Below the pieces are notes generated by a model. It saw nothing but the letters and a program-made list of their open reading frames with translations, was not told the origin of the DNA and searched no databases. Shown here piece after piece: positions 53,128 through 61,874 of a stretch of 64,000 nucleotides of DNA. The stretch lies in assembly GCA_025408425.1 (NCBI GenBank), contig JANXYX010000039.1, positions 34,693-98,692 on the forward strand, given 5' to 3'. Made by a program: the position numbers and the translations under genes. This DNA is from Granulicella sp. (lineage in GTDB: Bacteria; Acidobacteriota; Terriglobia; Terriglobales; Acidobacteriaceae). Within the stretch, counting starts at the first letter, position 1; the number at the start of each line of letters is the position of its first letter.

Positions 53128-54843
53128 CTACCGGACGCTGCGCTTGGGGCGGCTTACCACCGGGTGGCTCAAATTATCCTGCCACACTTGTGTTCCTCCC
53201 CACAGCCGCGTTGCAGTCAAATCGACCCGAATCGGACCGGTAGCACGGTTTGTTGGCAGCACATCTTTCAAACCGTCACCAAACTGAGGCATCGCCGCTC
53301 CCAGTGCAATTAGACGTGACAGCACCACCATGCCCGTCAAGTGGAGCGTGTAACCGCTAGCATCGAATCGTCCATCGATGCTAGCCGGGTCCTTCCCCCC
53401 CAGCGCAAGGGACGTAGGCTCAAGCAACAGTGTCTCGCCCGCAGAGCCTGATACAACCTGCTTGCGGCCATGCAAGACATGAGAGATCGGCTGGCTGGCC
53501 TGCTCCGAGGCACGCAGCAAAATATCGCCGATCGTCATCGGTGCAAGTCCAGTCTGCTTACTCTGCAGGCTCAATCCTGTCGCGCGGATCAAGCCATTCC
53601 ACTGTGCCCCATCTCCCGGGGACCCAGCCTCCACCTCAGGACTATACGCAAGGCGACCCGTCACCGAGCCTTCAGCCGAAACATCTGCAGGTACGCGGTC
53701 GCTTGCAACATGCAGCCAATCCACAATCGTTCCTGCACCGATGCCTTGCGTGTCGAGCGAGACGGTTGCCGAGGCAGGCCTGACTACATCCGGCACCGCG
53801 CCAGTCAACACCAGTATGGGAGAGTTGGACAACGCCGCTGGAGGCCAACTGCAATGAATACCCGAAAAAGAACGAAAGGCACCATTCACGGTCGCCAGGC
53901 ACTCAAGATCAATTGCCAGAGGATGTTCCGGAACAAACTCGGCACGTCGCACCGCGTTCAGTTGCAGATGAGCTTGCACCCTGCTGTCGCCCATCGTGCC
54001 GTGTATCTTCGCCGATAGTGTCATCTCTCCCCGAATCCCTGCGTCGTGGCCCAGCAGGACGCGTGTGGCCTCTCCAAGCGGCGCATCCCTCCACTCGCCT
54101 TCAAGATTGATCGGGACCTCATTCAGTGAGGGTGCTCGTGCCAACGTGCCCTCTACCCGCACCGTGCCCGTATCGGAAGCACTAGTGTCGGTTCGCGCCG
54201 GGTGGGCTTCAATCCGCAAATGCCACTCCTGAGGATTTGGAAGCCACAGCGCGAAGGACGCGTCCGTAAGGGACAGCGGAATCTTCTCATCGCCCAGCTT
54301 CAGATTTACTCGCGCACCAGTTGCCTCGACATAAGGGAAACGAGGTGCCGTTCCCGCGCTCTTCTGAGCCGTAGGCGCAGCATCAATGTGCGCCGCCTGC
54401 AACAGAATGCTCTCAAGATTCCATTTCCCGTTAGCCAGGTGAACCAGATTGATGCTCGGCTCCGTGAAGCTGATCGTTGAAAACTCAACACGTCTGCTCC
54501 ACAGCGAACTCACCCGTAGCCTTGCGTGCACGGAGTTTGCCCGAATCACTGGCTCACTTCCAAAAGCAGGGTCTTCGCTCACCACCAGATTCTCCAGCGT
54601 AAATCCCGGCAACGGCAGCAAATTCAGCGTTACGTGGTCCAGGTGGACGGGGCGTCCCAGGCTCTCGCTGATGCTGGTCGCAATCCGCCTTTGAAAACGG
54701 TTCACGCTGATATACGGCGGTATCAGTGCCATCAGCAGCAGCACCAGCAGCACATAGTAAACCGCTACAAAGCGGCGTAGGAGCGACGTCCGTCGTGGCG
54801 CCTTGTGGTCGCTCTGCGCGTAAGTAGAATCGATCTCTTGCAT
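53128..54843 (-). CDS. AsmA-family protein
   Basis: 571 residues. One N-terminal membrane anchor (VAVYYVLLVLLLMALIPPYI) followed by the AsmA opening NRFQRRIATSISESLGRPVH and TLNLLPLPGFTLENLVVSED, then a long beta-strand periplasmic body. AsmA-like proteins are now viewed as bridge-type lipid transport proteins between the membranes (YhdP/TamB relatives). Converges on the gluzincin-like gene. Ends RPKRSVR. Confidence 0.88.
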   Translation of the reverse strand: MQEIDSTYAQSDHKAPRRTSLLRRFVAVYYVLLVLLLMALIPPYISVNRFQRRIATSISESLGRPVHLDHVTLNLLPLPGFTLENLVVSEDPAFGSEPVIRANSVHARLRVSSLWSRRVEFSTISFTEPSINLVHLANGKWNLESILLQAAHIDAAPTAQKSAGTAPRFPYVEATGARVNLKLGDEKIPLSLTDASFALWLPNPQEWHLRIEAHPARTDTSASDTGTVRVEGTLARAPSLNEVPINLEGEWRDAPLGEATRVLLGHDAGIRGEMTLSAKIHGTMGDSRVQAHLQLNAVRRAEFVPEHPLAIDLECLATVNGAFRSFSGIHCSWPPAALSNSPILVLTGAVPDVVRPASATVSLDTQGIGAGTIVDWLHVASDRVPADVSAEGSVTGRLAYSPEVEAGSPGDGAQWNGLIRATGLSLQSKQTGLAPMTIGDILLRASEQASQPISHVLHGRKQVVSGSAGETLLLEPTSLALGGKDPASIDGRFDASGYTLHLTGMVVLSRLIALGAAMPQFGDGLKDVLPTNRATGPIRVDLTATRLWGGTQVWQDNLSHPVVSRPKRSVR

Positions 54844-54889
54844 TAACAGTGTCCGCGCGCGTCACTCATCGCGCAGACGTATCCTCTTT

Positions 54890-55702
54890 TTATCGAATAA
54901 GATGCAGCGTACGCTTCCAGCGTGTCTCGTCGATGATATGGATCAGAATATGTCCCATGAAGCTGATCCGCTCACCCATACTTTGCTTGTCGATCTGGTC
55001 TGCAGGTGTCTGGAACGACCAGTAAACGAACATGGGTCGTCCCACAATGTTCTCCCGCGGCACAAAGCCCCAATACCGGCCATCCAGACTTTCTGTTCGG
55101 TTGTCGCCCATGGCGAACACCGAGCCCGGCGGAACCACTATGTCGTCACCTTGAATATGTGTCGGAAGTTCCAGCGCCCAGCTTGCCGTCACCCCATCCG
55201 AGGGCCCTGGTGGCACTGACGGAAAATCATCGCGGTACGGGTTATAAGCGTGCTGCGGATTGTCGTCGAATAATGGCTTCCCAGCCTGTGGCTCATTCTG
55301 CGCAACACCGTTCAGATAGACGATGCCGTTGCGCAGATGAATGTGATCTCCCGGTATCCCAATCGCACGCTTCACCAGAAACAGGTCAGGCGTCTCCGGG
55401 TTCGGCTTCAAAAAAACGATCACGTCACCCCGTCGCACATCGCGATAGTGGACAAATGGTGCCCAGTGCGCCTCAGGTGCCAGCCCAATTCGGTCCACCA
55501 GCACATGGTCGCCGATCAGCAGCGTTTTCTCCATCGACGCAGAAGGAATCTCGAAATTCTGGAAGATAAACGTCATCACAAACAGCCCGATGGCCAACAC
55601 GCTGCATATCGACGCCAGCGACTCCAGCGGAGTCTCTGCCTCTTCTGCCAGCGCTGTTGCTATTTCTTTTACGTCAGTTTCCATCGTGTTCATCAACATC
55701 AT
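54890..55702 (-). CDS. lepB: Signal peptidase I (second of a tandem pair)
   Basis: 270 residues. One membrane anchor, catalytic Ser56 in IPSASMEKTLL and Lys111 in FLVKRAIGIPGDH, plus MGDNRTESLDGRYWGFVP. It cleaves Sec and Tat signal peptides at the outer face of the inner membrane. A paralogue lies 66 nt upstream on the same strand. The insert between Lys and the GDNR box carries PQHAYNPYRDDFPSVPPGPS. Start could be any of several close ATGs at the N-terminus. Confidence 0.94.
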   Translation of the reverse strand: MMLMNTMETDVKEIATALAEEAETPLESLASICSVLAIGLFVMTFIFQNFEIPSASMEKTLLIGDHVLVDRIGLAPEAHWAPFVHYRDVRRGDVIVFLKPNPETPDLFLVKRAIGIPGDHIHLRNGIVYLNGVAQNEPQAGKPLFDDNPQHAYNPYRDDFPSVPPGPSDGVTASWALELPTHIQGDDIVVPPGSVFAMGDNRTESLDGRYWGFVPRENIVGRPMFVYWSFQTPADQIDKQSMGERISFMGHILIHIIDETRWKRTLHLIR

Positions 55703-55768
55703 CTCCCAGGCACTATTAGCCAGTGTATCGCTGAATGCGGCCTGTTTTGGTGAGGATATTCGTTCCGC

Positions 55769-56614
55769 CTAGTGCACAATACGCAGCGTCCGGTCCCACC
55801 GTGCAAAATCAACCAATGTCTCGATCCAGCGAAGACGCATCGAACGAGCAGACTCCAGTGTCTTGACCTCCACCGGATTGCCCATCTCATCATCCTCATG
55901 TTGCAGTGAGAAATAAATAACAAACGGCTTCCCCACGATCGATGACCGTGGAACGAAGCCCCAGTACCGGCTATCTTCGCTATCGTTGCGATTATCCCCT
56001 AGCACAAAGTAGTTATCGGAAGGGATGATCAGTTCTCCATGGTCAATCAGGCTATGCATTCTGATCCACCATCGAGAATCTATATCTGGATCGGCGTTCT
56101 GCAGGCGCGGAAAGTTGTCGCGGAAGTTATCCGGGGCACTTGCTCGGTACACTGCATAAGGCTCCGTCGTTGGCCGTCCGTTGATGTAGACATGCCCATC
56201 ATGCAGCTTTAGATGATCTCCCGGTACTCCCACCACTCGCTTGATGAGGTGCATCGCAGGCTCGACCGGATAGTGGAATACAACAATATCGCCGCGGCGA
56301 ATCGAGGTTGCTGGCAGCACTCCGCTTGCCTCGTCGAAGCCCAGGCTCTGCTTGTTCACCAGCAGAAAATCTCCCACCAGCAGCGTCGGTTCCATCGACT
56401 CCGACGGAATGCGGAACGGCTGCACCGCAAACGTAATAATGAAGATCGCAATCACAATGATGTAAATCAGCGATTGCAGCGCTGGCAGCACTCCAGCATC
56501 CGAGCCGTGCCGAGCAGCATGACCCACACGCGCACCGTCGGATCGTTCCCCCACAGCTTCAGCGGCAGGAGGTATTGCCAGCGGAAATTCAGTCGACACA
56601 GCGGGATAGATCAT
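55769..56614 (-). CDS. lepB: Signal peptidase I (first of a tandem pair)
   Basis: 281 residues. Anchor LIYIIVIAIFIITFAV, catalytic Ser73 in IPSESMEPTLL and Lys125 in HLIKRVVGVPGDH, plus LGDNRNDSEDSRYWGFVP. Both active-site residues are present, so both tandem copies should be active. The N-terminal cytoplasmic part is longer than in the neighbour. Follows rnc by 4 nt, a common bacterial arrangement (rnc beside lepB). The second copy may handle different substrates. Confidence 0.94.
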   Translation of the reverse strand: MIYPAVSTEFPLAIPPAAEAVGERSDGARVGHAARHGSDAGVLPALQSLIYIIVIAIFIITFAVQPFRIPSESMEPTLLVGDFLLVNKQSLGFDEASGVLPATSIRRGDIVVFHYPVEPAMHLIKRVVGVPGDHLKLHDGHVYINGRPTTEPYAVYRASAPDNFRDNFPRLQNADPDIDSRWWIRMHSLIDHGELIIPSDNYFVLGDNRNDSEDSRYWGFVPRSSIVGKPFVIYFSLQHEDDEMGNPVEVKTLESARSMRLRWIETLVDFARWDRTLRIVH

Positions 56615-56618
56615 CTCC

Positions 56619-57428
56619 TTACCCCATGCCTTCTATTGTTGCGCTTGCCCGCTGTTCCGACAGCAGATGCTCGATCGCAATCCGGGCTGCCGCCTGTTGG
56701 GCCTGCTTCTTGGTGGATCCTTCTGATTCAGCCAACGCTTTCAGGCCGCCCGAACCATCATTTACCCGTACTTCCACTCGGAACCGCTTATCGTGGTCTG
56801 GCCCGCTCTGCGAAGTCAACACATACTGAGGCTGACCTGCTCCAATAGCCTGAAGATGTTCCTGAAGCGCCGACTTGTGATCGCCGATTGCGCCGCTGAA
56901 GGTATCCCCATCTCGTAGCGCTAAATCGAGCTCCGGCATCGACGGCTCGATAATCTGCTCTTCCACGAAAGTCCGTGCCGCATCCAGACCTCCATCCAGA
57001 TAAATCGCTGCGATCACTGCTTCCAGAGCATTCGCCAGTAAAGCCGGCTTGCGTCGACCACCGCTCTGCTCTTCGCCTCGGCCCAGCCGCATCATAGACC
57101 CCAACTCGATCCGCGCAGCCACTTCCCCAAGATTGCGACGGCTCACCAGCGAAGCCCGCAATCGCGTCAATTCGCCCTCTCGAGAAGCAGGGAAGCGGCG
57201 AAACAGAGACTCCGCCACAATCAGTCCCAGCACCGCATCGCCGATAAACTCCAACTGCTCGTTATCCGAAGTCGGATCAGGAAGAGTCTCTGGATTAGTC
57301 TCGTACGACAGCGAACGATGGGTCAGCGCCCACTTCAGCAACTCAGGACGCGCAAAACGATGCCCGAATAGCTCCGTGAGCAACTCGTTCTCGTTCGAAC
57401 GTCCGGTCTTGGTGCGTCGCGTCGTCAT
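56619..57428 (-). CDS. rnc: Ribonuclease III
   Basis: 269 residues. RNase III domain with the signature EQLEFIGDAVLGLIVAE and downstream catalytic acidic residues in ANALEAVIAAIYLDGG, then a double-stranded RNA-binding domain (ALQEHLQAIGAGQPQYVL ... AESEGSTKKQAQQAAARIA). It processes rRNA precursors and structured mRNAs. A linker of about 25 residues, longer than in E. coli, joins the domains. First gene of the rnc-lepB-lepB run. Confidence 0.96.
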   Translation of the reverse strand: MTTRRTKTGRSNENELLTELFGHRFARPELLKWALTHRSLSYETNPETLPDPTSDNEQLEFIGDAVLGLIVAESLFRRFPASREGELTRLRASLVSRRNLGEVAARIELGSMMRLGRGEEQSGGRRKPALLANALEAVIAAIYLDGGLDAARTFVEEQIIEPSMPELDLALRDGDTFSGAIGDHKSALQEHLQAIGAGQPQYVLTSQSGPDHDKRFRVEVRVNDGSGGLKALAESEGSTKKQAQQAAARIAIEHLLSEQRASATIEGMG

Positions 57429-57497
57429 GCGACTCCTTTGCGCCTTACTCTGGCGCGCTCTACTCTAACGCACAGCCACCCCTGCTTCGAAAAATCC

Positions 57498-59312
57498 CTA
57501 TTTGGGCGAGGGTGGGCGATATGCGTCTTTCTCCGCCTTGCCGCTTGGATCCAGAGGAGAATCATCGTCTTCGCTGGAAGCCGGTTGCGCGCGCTTCGGC
57601 AGCGCAAAAGGCTCCTTGATTCCGTTGTCGGCAGCGGCTTTCGTATCCGGCAGACTGTCACGAACCGTCAACGCCGCACGGTACTCCGCCAACGCCTTCT
57701 TCCTGTCTGGAACAGGCATCACGTCATACAGCCTGCCCAGATAAATATGCGACCAGGCCAGCGTCCGCGGCTCCTTCGATGTCTGCAACACCTGCTCAAA
57801 GTGGGCGATGGCCTCCTCCGGTTGACGTTCCATTACGTCAATCCGGGCCAGCACATAGTGGGCCTGGGCATGGTCGCCCTTGGGGTCGGCAAGCGCTTTA
57901 TTCGCAATCTCTTCCGCTCCGGCAGTATCTCCCTGCATCAACTTCATCTCAGCCAACCGCAACCCGGTGGGCTTCTGCGGAGTCCGGCTCACCAGATCGT
58001 GCGTTCCCTCAGGGAGAAATGCAATCTGTTCGTCATGGTGGCGTTCACGGTCTACGTCCATCCCGTAGACCATCTCGCCGATATTTTCCTTCAAGCTGAT
58101 CTGGTCTTTCTCCATCTGACCAAGCTTCCCGTAAAAATACTCCACCAGTACCCAGCCCTGACGCATCGCCAGGTCGACGCTCTTCTGCCGCACCACCTCG
58201 GCCTGATGCTCGTAGGCACTCGTCTCGTTGTCAAACTTCTCCATGTCAGATCGCTGCCGCAGATTCTCAGGGCGCTTCGGCTGCGCAAACCCCACATCCA
58301 TCGTGCGAATTTCGATCGATTTGATCAGGCACTCCGTCAGCAGTGCCACAATGTCTGACCTATAGGTAAAGTCCAACGGAGCCTGTTGCACCGGCTTCAG
58401 CAAGGGCAAGAGCCGGTCCATGGCCGCCGCACGCGCATACACCAGCGGTTCTACTTCAAAGTGCAGGTATGTGTGGCGGATCTGGTCCATATGAACCGAA
58501 CCCAATGGCTGACCCGCAGGCGAAGTTACCACCAGAAAGTCGTTCGCATAGATTCGAGCATTAGTAATCGAAGGAGCCAGCATCGGTTCAAGTAACACCA
58601 GAAACCGGCGTCCGTCGTAACTGCTCACCGGCATGTGCAGGTAGATATTCGTGTTCAGAACCATCCGCGTCAAGGGATCGTGCACGCGGCTCACAAGGTC
58701 TTCATACTCCGGTCGGTGATGCACCCATATCGCATGAAGCTGAACTTTCTCAGCGAACGTCCGCAGCAATGGCAGTATTTCAACGATCTGCGTTGAGTCA
58801 GGCGGCAACTCAGTCTGATCAACCGTGGTCGTCAACTCTGGCGGTGGAGACAGATAAACCGCCAGCGAAACATATTGCGCAACATTCCGTCCGCTGTCAG
58901 CCAGCGTATGCTGCTGGACGTATCCACACAGTGCATCCCGACTGTCACGCGCCTCGGCCGAACCGGTAAGTGCATCGTTGACCTCCTGACGGACGGCCAG
59001 ACGGACCGGACTTGATGCAGCAAGATCCGTGTTATAGCCGCACGCGTTCAGAGCAACTGCAAGATCAAACAGAGGCTCACTCGTCTCCAGTGTGATCGAG
59101 GAACCGCCAGCTTCCGGTTGCGCAATCCGCGGCAGCGGCCTGCTCTTCGTGTCATTCGTGACCGATGATCCCGGACTGCTGCTCGAAGACTCAGAGGGCT
59201 GAAACTTTGTCTGAGCGCCAGATGTAAGGCCGCTGACCGCAAGCCCAGTAAGGGCGTACACAAGGAAGGCTCGCTGAAACTTGGACCGGCACAATGAGAT
59301 TAGGGAAGACAC
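57498..59312 (-). CDS. Secreted protein with C-terminal TPR repeats
   Basis: 604 residues. A signal peptide (FLVYALTGLAVSGLTSGA) is followed by a Ser-rich linker, a large unrecognised domain (about 75-410) and TPR units from about 430 (GLRLAEMKLMQGDTAGAEEI; AHYVLARIDVMERQPEEAIA; WSHIYLGRLYDVMPVPDRKK). The tail is acidic and Pro-rich. Likely periplasmic scaffold. Related proteins occur in acidobacteria next to rnc or lepB (my recollection, unverified). Confidence 0.8.
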   Translation of the reverse strand: MSSLISLCRSKFQRAFLVYALTGLAVSGLTSGAQTKFQPSESSSSSPGSSVTNDTKSRPLPRIAQPEAGGSSITLETSEPLFDLAVALNACGYNTDLAASSPVRLAVRQEVNDALTGSAEARDSRDALCGYVQQHTLADSGRNVAQYVSLAVYLSPPPELTTTVDQTELPPDSTQIVEILPLLRTFAEKVQLHAIWVHHRPEYEDLVSRVHDPLTRMVLNTNIYLHMPVSSYDGRRFLVLLEPMLAPSITNARIYANDFLVVTSPAGQPLGSVHMDQIRHTYLHFEVEPLVYARAAAMDRLLPLLKPVQQAPLDFTYRSDIVALLTECLIKSIEIRTMDVGFAQPKRPENLRQRSDMEKFDNETSAYEHQAEVVRQKSVDLAMRQGWVLVEYFYGKLGQMEKDQISLKENIGEMVYGMDVDRERHHDEQIAFLPEGTHDLVSRTPQKPTGLRLAEMKLMQGDTAGAEEIANKALADPKGDHAQAHYVLARIDVMERQPEEAIAHFEQVLQTSKEPRTLAWSHIYLGRLYDVMPVPDRKKALAEYRAALTVRDSLPDTKAAADNGIKEPFALPKRAQPASSEDDDSPLDPSGKAEKDAYRPPSPK

Positions 59313-59468
59313 AATATGGATTCGACGCTCCCATTGAGTTTAAGGCAGCACGTACAGGGTTGCAAACGTCTCGCCTGCGGGCGTTCGGCCCAATCAGCCA
59401 AACATATCGCCAAGTCACACTAGAAATTGCTTGCCGCCGGTTCCCACGTCAAGCCCCTCGACGCTCGG

Positions 59469-59497
59469 GTGATAATATACATGACTGACTATATAAT
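59469..59497 (+). promoter_or_regulatory. Sigma-70-like promoter candidate
   Basis: GTGATA (59469-59474), 17-nt spacer, TATAAT (59492-59497). The start would be near 59504, 31 nt before the GTG of the small gene at 59535. It is the clearest sigma-70 pattern in the window and marks the left side of the accessory region. Confidence 0.55.
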
Positions 59498-59534
59498 GGA
59501 TTTACTGTGACAGGGCAGTGCAGCATAATGGTGT

Positions 59535-59807
59535 GTGCAACGAAAAGCGAAACCTGACGATCCAGACTGGATTGATTTGAGCGCGAATCAGAAGCGGCAA
59601 ATCAAGGCGGCAATGCGCCGGATCGCTAAGATGCGCGACCAAGAAGATGACTGGGACCCCGATGCCATCACGACTCCAGACGCCCAGGTAAAGGCCCTAC
59701 GCGCATTCCACGAAGGTAAGGGACCCCATATCAATTTCGCAAATAGTTTTGTCGCGCAGATCGCGAACGAAGCGTTTCAGAAGAGTGCTCGGCGGAAGAT
59801 CAACTAG
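59535..59807 (+). CDS. Small basic protein of unknown function
   Basis: 90 residues, GTG start at 59535 behind the promoter candidate. Sequence KPDDPDWIDLSANQKRQIKA, then MRRIAKMRDQEDDWDPDAIT, is mostly helical and charged, with no membrane segment. Its C-terminus (NSFVAQIANEAFQKSARRKI) could be a short helix. No family recognised. Next gene begins 26 nt downstream, so the two may be co-transcribed. Confidence 0.6.
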   Translation: MQRKAKPDDPDWIDLSANQKRQIKAAMRRIAKMRDQEDDWDPDAITTPDAQVKALRAFHEGKGPHINFANSFVAQIANEAFQKSARRKIN

Positions 59808-59833
59808 GAGTTGTGACGCTATGATCACAGTCT

Positions 59834-60565
59834 ATGGCACTTACCGCCTACGCACGTCTGGTTCTCCTTCGCATAAAAGTTGAACGGGCCAAACAGCACT
59901 TCCGTGACCTCGAAGGGATAGTCCTCGCGAGCAGGGACAAATACTTGAATGTGGGTATTGGAGAGGATCACCCTCAGCCCTCGCACATGGAGCGTCTCCC
60001 GGTTTATCCCTTTGAAATTCTCTCCACAGCGGGGGATGTCATCCATAGTCTGCGGAGTGCTCTCGACCACCTCGCATATCAGTTGGCGATTGTTGGGAAC
60101 GGCAAACCGCCCTCCCGTCGAGTAGAGTTTTCGATCGCGAAGGATGCCGACACTTACGAACGAGAGAAGGCTCGAAAAGTAGAGGGTATCCGGCCAGAGG
60201 CGGTAGAAGCTATCGATAGGCTCAAACCATACAAAGGCGGGAATGATGCGCTCTGGCGTATCCATGAATTGGACAATATTGACAAGCACAGATTTGTTTT
60301 TGTGATCGCTAAGGATGCTCTCTTCGAGGCCCCATGGTTCACGGATGAGATGCCCTACCTGATCCGCCCTCGGACACTCAATACAGACGCCCCACTGTTC
60401 TCCGGTGTCTTTGCGTCTGAGGTGGAGAATGATGTGAATTTCGAGATTGAAGAAGCGGTCAACCAAACCCAGGTTAGTGAGCGTGATGCGCTGCTCCCAA
60501 CGCTTCAAAAGTACATCGATATTGTGGAGAGTTTGATTCTTAGCTTCGAGCCATTCTTGGTCTGA
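59834..60565 (+). CDS. Unknown protein with HEPN-like R-x4-H motif
   Basis: 243 residues, probably all-helical. Helix-rich N-terminus (LVLLRIKVERAKQHFRDLEG), then HSLRSALDHLAYQLAIVGNG, where RSALDH gives R-x4-H, the catalytic pattern of many HEPN RNases, and LWRIHELDNIDKHRFVFVIA further on. I see no nuclease proof. The reverse strand is also open over this region (59825-60598), but reads poorly as protein. Small genes on both sides and a transposase nearby suggest an accessory defence or toxin-like context. Confidence 0.65.
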   Translation: MALTAYARLVLLRIKVERAKQHFRDLEGIVLASRDKYLNVGIGEDHPQPSHMERLPVYPFEILSTAGDVIHSLRSALDHLAYQLAIVGNGKPPSRRVEFSIAKDADTYEREKARKVEGIRPEAVEAIDRLKPYKGGNDALWRIHELDNIDKHRFVFVIAKDALFEAPWFTDEMPYLIRPRTLNTDAPLFSGVFASEVENDVNFEIEEAVNQTQVSERDALLPTLQKYIDIVESLILSFEPFLV

Positions 60566-60606
60566 GCGCACGATAGCCTTTCCGCCGCGTGGTATCATGC
60601 GGCTAG

Positions 60607-60795
60607 ATGAAGGCCGAACCTAAAGCGAATCCCTCAGACTCTCCCGCCAAGGATGTACAGGGTGATTTCGCACAGTTCACGGATTTTATGAAGAGGCTTG
60701 TTTCTGTGCCTCATTCAGTAGTCAAAGCGAGACTAGAAGAAGAGAAGCGATCTAAGAAGAAGCGGATTTCCGTTTTCCCCGACCCTGCCGTTTAG
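60607..60795 (+). CDS. Small charged protein of unknown function
   Basis: 62 residues. DFAQFTDFMKRLVSVPHSVV followed by KARLEEEKRSKKKR resembles a short family seen beside mobile genes, with an amphipathic helix and a basic tail. It begins 42 nt after the HEPN-like gene and its last codon overlaps the end of the convergent transposase gene by 4 nt. Partner protein or antitoxin role is a guess. Confidence 0.6.
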   Translation: MKAEPKANPSDSPAKDVQGDFAQFTDFMKRLVSVPHSVVKARLEEEKRSKKKRISVFPDPAV

Positions 60796-61736
60796 CAGGT
60801 CGCCCCTTCCTCCTTCCCGGTTAGCTCAGCATACGTCAAACGCTTACCAGCCACTTGCGAGAGTACCTTCTCAAAACGCTTTGCATCGCTCTGTTTGCGC
60901 GTGTTGTACCGAAACACCTGCTCATCCACATATGAGTCCATATGGAAGGGCTCTACAGCCACATACGTGCCACTAAGACCCCTCTTGAGTAAGCTCCAGA
61001 AGTTCTCAATGCCCTGAGTGTGGACGCGTCCATTCACATACTCGTTGATGTGATTGACGGTTTTGTGGGTGAAGTTCTTGTACTCATCCAGCCCCATATA
61101 TCCCGTCCAGCCATCCGTGTAGACGTGAGCATTGAAACCCACATGCTTGAGAATCTCAGCCTGTAGAGTCTCGCGTTTGACGTTCGGAATGACCTTAGCG
61201 CGAATCTGGCGAGTCTCACGGTTCAACATCCCCATGACGATGGTCTTACGCTCTGTCTGTTTGCGCTCACTCAGGTGTTTGTTCTTGGACTTTCCACCTA
61301 CAAAAGTCTCATCAATCTCAATCGGGTTTCCGCGATGACTGCCCATCGTGTAGGTGTGATCTTCCTGCATGGCGGTACGAATCCGGTGAAGCATGAACCA
61401 AGCACTCTTCTGTGTCACTCCAAGCGACTTGGCAAGCTCATACGAGCTGATGCCGTTCTTGCAGTTCGACAACAGCCATGAGGCCGGTAGCCACTTCTCT
61501 AGTCCAATAGGCGAGTCCTCAAACACTGTCCCCACCTTGAGCGAGAACTTGGCCTTAGGGTGCTTGCCGTAGCAGCGATAGACCTTAGCCTTCTCCAGAT
61601 ATGTGACTTTCTCAGAGCCGCAGTGGGGGCATTTCACGATGCCATCAGCCCAGCGAACAGCTATCATGAACTTGCGGCAGTTCTCAGCATCGCTAAAGTA
61701 TTGAATCGCTTCGAGTAATGTCTTTGGGCTGTCCAT
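60792..61736 (-). CDS. IS1595-family transposase (ISXO2-like, zinc-ribbon)
   Basis: 314 residues. N-terminal zinc ribbon CPHCGSEKV with a following Cys-rich strand, a HTH segment (SSYELAKSLGVTQKSAWFML) and the ISXO2-like DDE core: IEIDETFVGG, VYTDGWTGY and HTQGIENFWSLLKRGL. Full length and apparently intact. No clear terminal inverted repeats or target duplication were found around it, so the element may have decayed ends. Confidence 0.93.
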   Translation of the reverse strand: MDSPKTLLEAIQYFSDAENCRKFMIAVRWADGIVKCPHCGSEKVTYLEKAKVYRCYGKHPKAKFSLKVGTVFEDSPIGLEKWLPASWLLSNCKNGISSYELAKSLGVTQKSAWFMLHRIRTAMQEDHTYTMGSHRGNPIEIDETFVGGKSKNKHLSERKQTERKTIVMGMLNRETRQIRAKVIPNVKRETLQAEILKHVGFNAHVYTDGWTGYMGLDEYKNFTHKTVNHINEYVNGRVHTQGIENFWSLLKRGLSGTYVAVEPFHMDSYVDEQVFRYNTRKQSDAKRFEKVLSQVAGKRLTYAELTGKEEGATC

Positions 61737-61820
61737 GAATCATAAGGTAGCACACTGACTACGGTCAGTCAAGTGTATTATTACCTATACATGTCTTTGA
61801 AAGCAATAGACTTAGCTGCA

Positions 61821-61848
61821 TGTACCCCCCCAGGGGGGGAGGGGTACA
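61821..61848. repeat. G/C-tract palindrome between transposase and anti-sigma gene
   Basis: TGTACCCCCCC, A, GGGGGGG, A, GGGGTACA forms a hairpin with long C and G runs, 27 nt beyond the anti-sigma stop. It may terminate the sigma operon. Its GGGGAGGGG..TAC part resembles the end of the 67-bp repeats at 40.9 and 43.4 kb. Confidence 0.5.
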
Positions 61849-61874
61849 TACATATCTAAGCGGGTCGTAGAGAC

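Noticed and set aside
59825..60598. 257-codon open frame on the minus strand opposite the HEPN-like gene
   Set aside because: It mirrors the plus-strand gene; the plus reading has helix-like, protein-like composition, fits the spacing to its neighbours and lies downstream of a promoter candidate.
60740..61800. Terminal inverted repeats of the IS1595-type element
   Set aside because: No convincing matching ends were found on either side of the transposase gene; the short dyad at 61754-61769 has no partner at the other end.
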